9,733 bases of DNA from an uncultured Verrucomicrobiota bacterium (lineage in GTDB: Bacteria; Verrucomicrobiota; Kiritimatiellia; RFP12; UBA1067). The translations under genes and the position numbers were made by a program. The notes below the pieces were generated by a model. It searched no databases. It saw nothing but the letters and a program-made list of their open reading frames with translations, and was not told the DNA's origin. The stretch spans positions 1 through 9,733 of the forward strand of contig CALCDB010000059.1 of assembly GCA_937901395.1 (NCBI GenBank). Direction: 5' to 3'. The number at the start of each line of letters is the position of its first letter. Positions within the stretch are counted from its first letter, which is position 1. This document shows, piece by piece, positions 5,890 to 9,733 of this stretch.

Positions 5890-7633
5890 AGATGGACATG
5901 TTCGCGTGTTGCCTACTCATGTGGCGAATAAGATCGCCGCTGGTGAAGTGGTAGAGCGCCCAGCTTCCGTCGTAAAGGAACTAATCGAAAACGCCATTGA
6001 CGCTGGCTCCAAAAGAATTACCGTCTCCATCGTTCAGGGCGGACGCAAACTCATCTCCGTTCAGGATGATGGTTGCGGAATGACGAAGGATGACGCCATA
6101 CTCTGCCTTGAACGTCAGGCGACTTCGAAAATTCTCGATGTCGACGATATTGAGAAAATCGACACTCTCGGCTTTCGTGGCGAGGCCATTCCCTCCATCG
6201 CCTCGGTTTCGCGCTTCACGCTTACTACTCGCCGCGCTCAGGACGATGAGGGAACTCGCATTCAGGTAAACGCTGGCATCATCGCGCAAGTCGGTAGCGC
6301 CGGCTGTCCGCCCGGCACGTTGGTAGAAGTGCGCGACCTCTTCTGCAATGTTCCGGCGCGTCGAAAGTTCCTGCGCTCCTACGCTACCGAAGAAGCGCAC
6401 ATCAAGCAGATATTTACCGTCAATGCCCTCGCCCACCCGCAAGTCGGCTTCTCGCTTTGCGTGGATAATCGCGAAATATATCGCCTATCTCCCAATGCCA
6501 CGTCGATTGAACGCATCCGCGAACTGCTGGGCGACGAATTCATCGAGAATGCATTGCCGATCAATGCCGATGAAACGAATGCAATTAGAGTTTTCGGACA
6601 TATCGAGAAGCCAAATCTTTCAATGCCCACGAGGCGTGAGCAATACATCTTCATCAATGGTAGACCCGCAACCGCCCCTACTATCGCGTACGCCTTGCGC
6701 GAGGCCTATCCGCATCGCGCAGGCGATAGTCGGCCGGCAATCGTCCTCTTCATCGACTTGCCGCCGAATCAAGTCGATGTGAATGTGCACCCTACCAAAC
6801 GCGAAGTAAGATTCCGCGATAATCAAGGCGTGAAGAATGCGATTACCAAGGCGGTGCTTTCCGCGCTTTCGATGCCGCCGCCGACTCCCGCGCCGTCGAA
6901 CATTCCGCAAAGGCCTATCGAATGCCCGCCTTCATCGCCGATTCCCGTTCAAGCCAGTCCATCGGTTACTGTCGTTTCGCCGCCTCCTCCGCTATCGCCG
7001 GAGCTTACGCCGGAACCAATCGCCATCGAATTTTCAGTCGAGCCGGATTCGACTCGCTCTCAACCGTGGAAGTGGTTCAAGTTCTTGGCGCAATCCAATT
7101 CCGGTTACTTGCTCATCGAAACGGATTCGGGAATCGTCACGATCAATCCACAAGCCGCGCGCGAACGCATTGCCTACGAACGCATGCTCGCCGGCAATAC
7201 CGGTTCCTCGCAGGCGTTGCTAATTCCCGAGACCGTCCATCTCTCGCCTGTCGACGCCGCGAGAATCTCCGAGACTCTGCCCGTCATCCGCTCGATGGGC
7301 TTTCAAATCGAGAAGTTCGGCAACGATACCTTCAAGATCGATGCCGTACCGCAACTAATCGGCAATCTTTCTCCAGTGAAGATTCTATCCACGCTCGCCA
7401 AGGATCTATCGGAGGGCGGACTTCGTCGCGGCAGGGAGCGTTGGCGCGAGGAGCTGACCGCGAAGTCCATCGCGCGAAGCTTCGCCGGTATGTCACTCGC
7501 CATGACTCCGGAAGGAGCGACGAAATTGGTCGAGGAGCTTTGCACCTGTTCGATGCCGTATGTTTGCCCGCGCGGCAAACCCGTGATGATCTTCACTTCG
7601 ACGCGCGAGCTCGAGCGCAAGTTCTCCCGTTGA
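5879..7633 (+). CDS. mutL: DNA mismatch repair protein MutL
   Basis: GHKL ATPase that couples MutS mismatch recognition to strand removal. From the TTG at 5879 it has 584 aa. N-terminal ATPase: KIAAGEVVERPASVVKEL (18-35, catalytic Glu34), ENAIDAG (37-43), DDGCGM (63-68), GFRGEA (98-103), FCNVPARRKFL (155-165), INGRPATAP (259-267) and VDVNVHPTKREVRF (299-312). A proline-rich linker spans about 333-380. The C-terminal dimerisation domain contains NPQAARERIAYE (423-434) and CPRGKP (563-568), degenerate forms of DQHA(x)2E(x)4E and CPHGRP. No ATG lies in frame between 5832 and the conserved RVLP; the TTG at 5879 gives the usual short N-terminus and an 11-base overlap with ftsZ. In-frame ATGs at 5810 and 5831 would need longer overlaps, so the start is the least certain point. 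Its 3' end overlaps the MATE gene by 41 bp, tail to tail. Confidence 0.95.
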   Translation: MISKDGHVRVLPTHVANKIAAGEVVERPASVVKELIENAIDAGSKRITVSIVQGGRKLISVQDDGCGMTKDDAILCLERQATSKILDVDDIEKIDTLGFRGEAIPSIASVSRFTLTTRRAQDDEGTRIQVNAGIIAQVGSAGCPPGTLVEVRDLFCNVPARRKFLRSYATEEAHIKQIFTVNALAHPQVGFSLCVDNREIYRLSPNATSIERIRELLGDEFIENALPINADETNAIRVFGHIEKPNLSMPTRREQYIFINGRPATAPTIAYALREAYPHRAGDSRPAIVLFIDLPPNQVDVNVHPTKREVRFRDNQGVKNAITKAVLSALSMPPPTPAPSNIPQRPIECPPSSPIPVQASPSVTVVSPPPPLSPELTPEPIAIEFSVEPDSTRSQPWKWFKFLAQSNSGYLLIETDSGIVTINPQAARERIAYERMLAGNTGSSQALLIPETVHLSPVDAARISETLPVIRSMGFQIEKFGNDTFKIDAVPQLIGNLSPVKILSTLAKDLSEGGLRRGRERWREELTAKSIARSFAGMSLAMTPEGATKLVEELCTCSMPYVCPRGKPVMIFTSTRELERKFSR

Positions 7634-9014
7634 GAAAACGCAATTGATACCACAACGGAAGAATCGTAGCGAGTTGACATAGCACGTCGGATATCGGCAA
7701 CGAGAGCCAAATCGCAAAGGCGTGGTCTTCGATGAAATGCGGCAATATCCAAATGCATGGCAGTAGTATCACTCCCTGCCGTAACGTGGAAAGCAACACC
7801 GCCATCTTCGGGTGACCAATCGATTGAAAATACGTGGTCGCCACCACATTGATGGAAATCATCCATAACATGCAATTCGAGATCATCAGGTCATGGGACG
7901 CGAGATCTATTAACGCGGTATTCTCCGCCTCCACGAAAAGCCGCGCCAAATATCTCGGAAATGGAGGTATTACCTGCACTGCGCAGGCGATTATGCAAAG
8001 TAGCGTCGTTACCTTGAAGCCCAACAGCAAAGTATCCCTTACTCTCTTGAAATTACGCGCGCCCCAATTGTACCCAAGGATTGGCTGCAACCCCTGCTGG
8101 GCGCCCATAATCGGCATTATCACGAGAATCAAGACGCTGTTGAATACGCCCAACGATGCGATCTGCTGCGTTGCAAACGATTCGTTAATCGACCACTTCG
8201 CGAATGCTGCGGTCAGGGATACTACGATCATCGCGCTCAATAGATTCTGTAGGAATGGCGCGAAGCCCAACGATACCGTTCGCCAAATGAACTCGCGATA
8301 GATTCTGATTCTCCACCATCTGAACATAACCACGGTCTTGCCCGCGAGATAATATCTAATCGCCCAAACGAAGCTCGCCATCATCGCAATTACCGTAGCC
8401 CACGCCGCCCCCTTAATTCCCATGTCAAAGCCAAAGATGAAAAGCGGATCCAACACGAGATTGGTAACGAACCCGACCGCCAGCGACGTCATCGACTTCA
8501 CCGCGCCCCCTTCCGCACGCGTCAATGCGGAAAGTCCAAACGCGAGATGCGAAAAGATATGCGAGAAAATGACGATCTTAAGATAGACCCTCGCGGCATC
8601 CAAGGCCTCCGCCTTTACCTTGTTTCCGCCGCACCAATATAATATCGTATCCAAATTGAGCAAGATCAACGGCGGCAGAATCAAGAAGAACAACAACTTC
8701 AACGCCACTAATTGTCCAACCAATTTCTCGCAGGCGATTAGGTTGTTCTCTCCCAATTTGATGGATAGCACCGTCGCATGACCCGCCCCAACGAATACCC
8801 CGAAGGCCGCCATCAACATCATCACTGGCATGCAAAGTTGCAAACCCGCCATCGCCGCCTCGCCGCAACCATGCCCGATGTAAAAGCGATCAACGACCGT
8901 ATACAACGCATTGAGACACATCGCCACCAATGCCGGCCAAGAATATTTGAGTAGGAGGCGCCCCAAATTACCGGACGCCATTTCCGCTAAATTATCAGAA
9001 GACGATCGAGACAT
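7593..9014 (-). CDS. MATE-family multidrug/sodium antiporter
   Basis: Inner-membrane exporter of the MATE family, which expels cationic compounds or metabolites in exchange for Na+ or H+. The 473 aa give about twelve hydrophobic segments in two halves. Typical features: LLKYSWPALVAMCLNALYTVVDRFYIGH (given in pieces: LLKYSWPALV at 21-30, VVDRFYIGH at 40-48), the end of the first half NLVLDPLFIFGFDMG (185-199) followed by KGAAWATVIA (201-210), and GLQPILGYNWGARNFKRV (308-325), the second-half signature of MATE proteins close to the MepA/DinF type. The substrate cannot be told from sequence. The ATG at 9014 lies inside the end of the upstream lipoprotein gene (20-base overlap) without a Shine-Dalgarno, so coupled translation is likely; an internal Met12 is an alternative. 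The last 13 codons or so lie antisense to the end of mutL. Last gene of the minus-strand run. Confidence 0.93.
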   Translation of the reverse strand: MSRSSSDNLAEMASGNLGRLLLKYSWPALVAMCLNALYTVVDRFYIGHGCGEAAMAGLQLCMPVMMLMAAFGVFVGAGHATVLSIKLGENNLIACEKLVGQLVALKLLFFLILPPLILLNLDTILYWCGGNKVKAEALDAARVYLKIVIFSHIFSHLAFGLSALTRAEGGAVKSMTSLAVGFVTNLVLDPLFIFGFDMGIKGAAWATVIAMMASFVWAIRYYLAGKTVVMFRWWRIRIYREFIWRTVSLGFAPFLQNLLSAMIVVSLTAAFAKWSINESFATQQIASLGVFNSVLILVIMPIMGAQQGLQPILGYNWGARNFKRVRDTLLLGFKVTTLLCIIACAVQVIPPFPRYLARLFVEAENTALIDLASHDLMISNCMLWMISINVVATTYFQSIGHPKMAVLLSTLRQGVILLPCIWILPHFIEDHAFAIWLSLPISDVLCQLATILPLWYQLRFLNGRTCARARASK

Positions 9015-9588
9015 TCGGCAATGCTTTGCGAATACGTGCCATCTCCGCCGCGCTTAGTCGCAAATTGCCTAACTGCAACGATTGCAGACCCTGCCACGCG
9101 CTAATATCTTCCGGAAGCTTGCTTATTCGAGTATGATTGAAGGCGAGGTTCTTAAGCCCCTGCTTCTGCGCCAACCATTGCGGAATTTCGGTAATTGGAT
9201 TACCGGAAAGTTCAATATCGGTAAGCGCTGGCAGTTCCTTCAAGGCCTCTGGAACCGTCGAGAAATGATTGTTCTTCAAATATATCCTACGAAGCTTGGT
9301 CAGGGGTTTCAAATTCGGCAGATCAATCAAATGATTATGATTGAGACGCAGCCACTTCAACTCCGTCAATTCCTCCACGCCCTTGACGCTATCCAATTCA
9401 TTGCGATCAAGATTGAGATAATCCGCCTTGGGATTGATCTTGGGCAATTTCGTAAGCCCCTTGTCGCTGAGATACACCCTATTCTCGGCCGGAACCGACT
9501 TGTACGCCGGTTCCGGCTCGTCGAAACAACCGGCGATGATGAGCGCTCCCAACATCGCCAGCGCTCGCTGGATATAACCGCGTGCCAT
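8995..9588 (-). CDS. Leucine-rich-repeat lipoprotein, function unknown
   Basis: A 197-aa exported protein. The N-terminus has a basic stretch, a hydrophobic core and lipobox IAGC with Cys21, so it should be lipidated and sit in the inner or outer membrane facing the periplasm or outside. From about residue 37 onward it is made of some six to seven tandem repeats of about 23 residues of the LxxLxLxxNxLxxLP type, for example YLNLDRNELDSV, WLRLNHNHLIDLP, RIYLKNNHFSTVP, DIELSGNPITEIP and NLAFNHTRISKLP. This is a curved solenoid that normally binds another protein or peptide; no catalytic motif is seen. It starts 2 bases after the tpiA stop and overlaps the MATE gene start by 20 bases, so it is probably cotranscribed with both. 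The partner is unknown. No specific family was recognised beyond the repeat fold. Confidence 0.9.
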   Translation of the reverse strand: MARGYIQRALAMLGALIIAGCFDEPEPAYKSVPAENRVYLSDKGLTKLPKINPKADYLNLDRNELDSVKGVEELTELKWLRLNHNHLIDLPNLKPLTKLRRIYLKNNHFSTVPEALKELPALTDIELSGNPITEIPQWLAQKQGLKNLAFNHTRISKLPEDISAWQGLQSLQLGNLRLSAAEMARIRKALPNVSIVF

Positions 9589-9590
9589 TA

Positions 9591-9733
9591 TTAAGCGTTG
9601 GCCGCCGCGATGATACCCGCGAAATCGGCCGCCTTCAATGCCGCTCCGCCGATGAGCCCGCCGTCGATATCCTTCTTCGCGAGCAATTCCGCCGCATTCG
9701 ATGGCTTCATCGAACCGCCATACTGAATGCGAA
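9591..9733 (-). CDS. tpiA: Triosephosphate isomerase, C-terminal part (5' end outside the window)
   Basis: Glycolytic and gluconeogenic enzyme that interconverts dihydroxyacetone phosphate and glyceraldehyde 3-phosphate in the cytoplasm. Only the last 46 codons and the TAA stop (9591-9593) are visible. They include [16 protein letters not shown] and [16 protein letters not shown], which match the two C-terminal phosphate-binding segments of the TIM barrel (YGGS and the DGxLVGGASL loop; here the usual Ser is Ala). The C-terminus IIAAANA is a normal end for the family. The stop lies 2 bases from the lipoprotein ATG, so tpiA is the upstream member of this run and its promoter is outside the window. 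Confidence 0.95.
   Translation of the reverse strand, partial: RIQYGGSMKPSNAAELLAKKDIDGGLIGGAALKAADFAGIIAAANA

Noticed and set aside
8636..8650. TATAAT-like sequence within the MATE gene
   Set aside because: It lies mid-gene with no sensible start codon downstream and no -35; AT-rich runs occur by chance here.

Overview
The window is a gene-dense piece of bacterial chromosome of moderately high GC. It is almost entirely coding, and the only intergenic gap longer than a few bases is about 40 bp. It holds the distal end of a division and cell wall (dcw) cluster: a MurC-MurB fusion gene, ddl, ftsQ, ftsA and a divergent ftsZ. A fused murC-murB beside ddl-ftsQ-ftsA-ftsZ, together with an aberrant FtsZ, best fits the PVC group, most likely Verrucomicrobiota or a close relative. 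That assignment is inferred from gene order and protein features, not from a marker gene, and I hold it with moderate confidence.

Layout. Positions 31-1839 (minus) carry the murC-murB fusion. A tiny divergent promoter region (about 1847-1881) holds two back-to-back perfect extended -10 elements. Positions 1882-7633 (plus) form one tightly packed run: ddl, ftsQ, ftsA, ftsZ, mutL. The first three junctions are 4-base ATGA overlaps and the last is probably an 11-base overlap, so the run is probably one transcript. Positions 9733-7593 (minus) form a second run: the 3' end of tpiA, a small leucine-rich-repeat lipoprotein gene and a MATE-family transporter gene, with a 2-base gap and then a 20-base overlap. 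The two runs converge, and the 3' ends of mutL and the MATE gene overlap by 41 bp with no room for a terminator between them.

How the genes work together. MurC/MurB and Ddl supply the UDP-MurNAc-L-Ala and D-Ala-D-Ala precursors of peptidoglycan. FtsQ, FtsA and FtsZ are the membrane scaffold, membrane tether and cytoskeletal polymer of the divisome. MutL (mismatch repair) rides at the end of the division transcript. TpiA is glycolytic, and the lipoprotein and MATE pump are accessory envelope genes.

Main points of interest: (1) symmetric divergent extended -10 promoters placed so that both transcripts would start at or next to the ATG (leaderless); (2) an unusually short MurC-MurB fusion, with the MurC central domain trimmed and the MurB N-terminal FAD-binding part largely missing although the catalytic residues remain; (3) an FtsZ with altered G1, signature and T7-loop residues but an intact C-terminal tail; (4) a MutL with degenerate endonuclease motifs; (5) the inverted orientation of murC-murB relative to the rest of the dcw genes. 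I see no mobile element, CRISPR array, RNA gene or clearly novel system.
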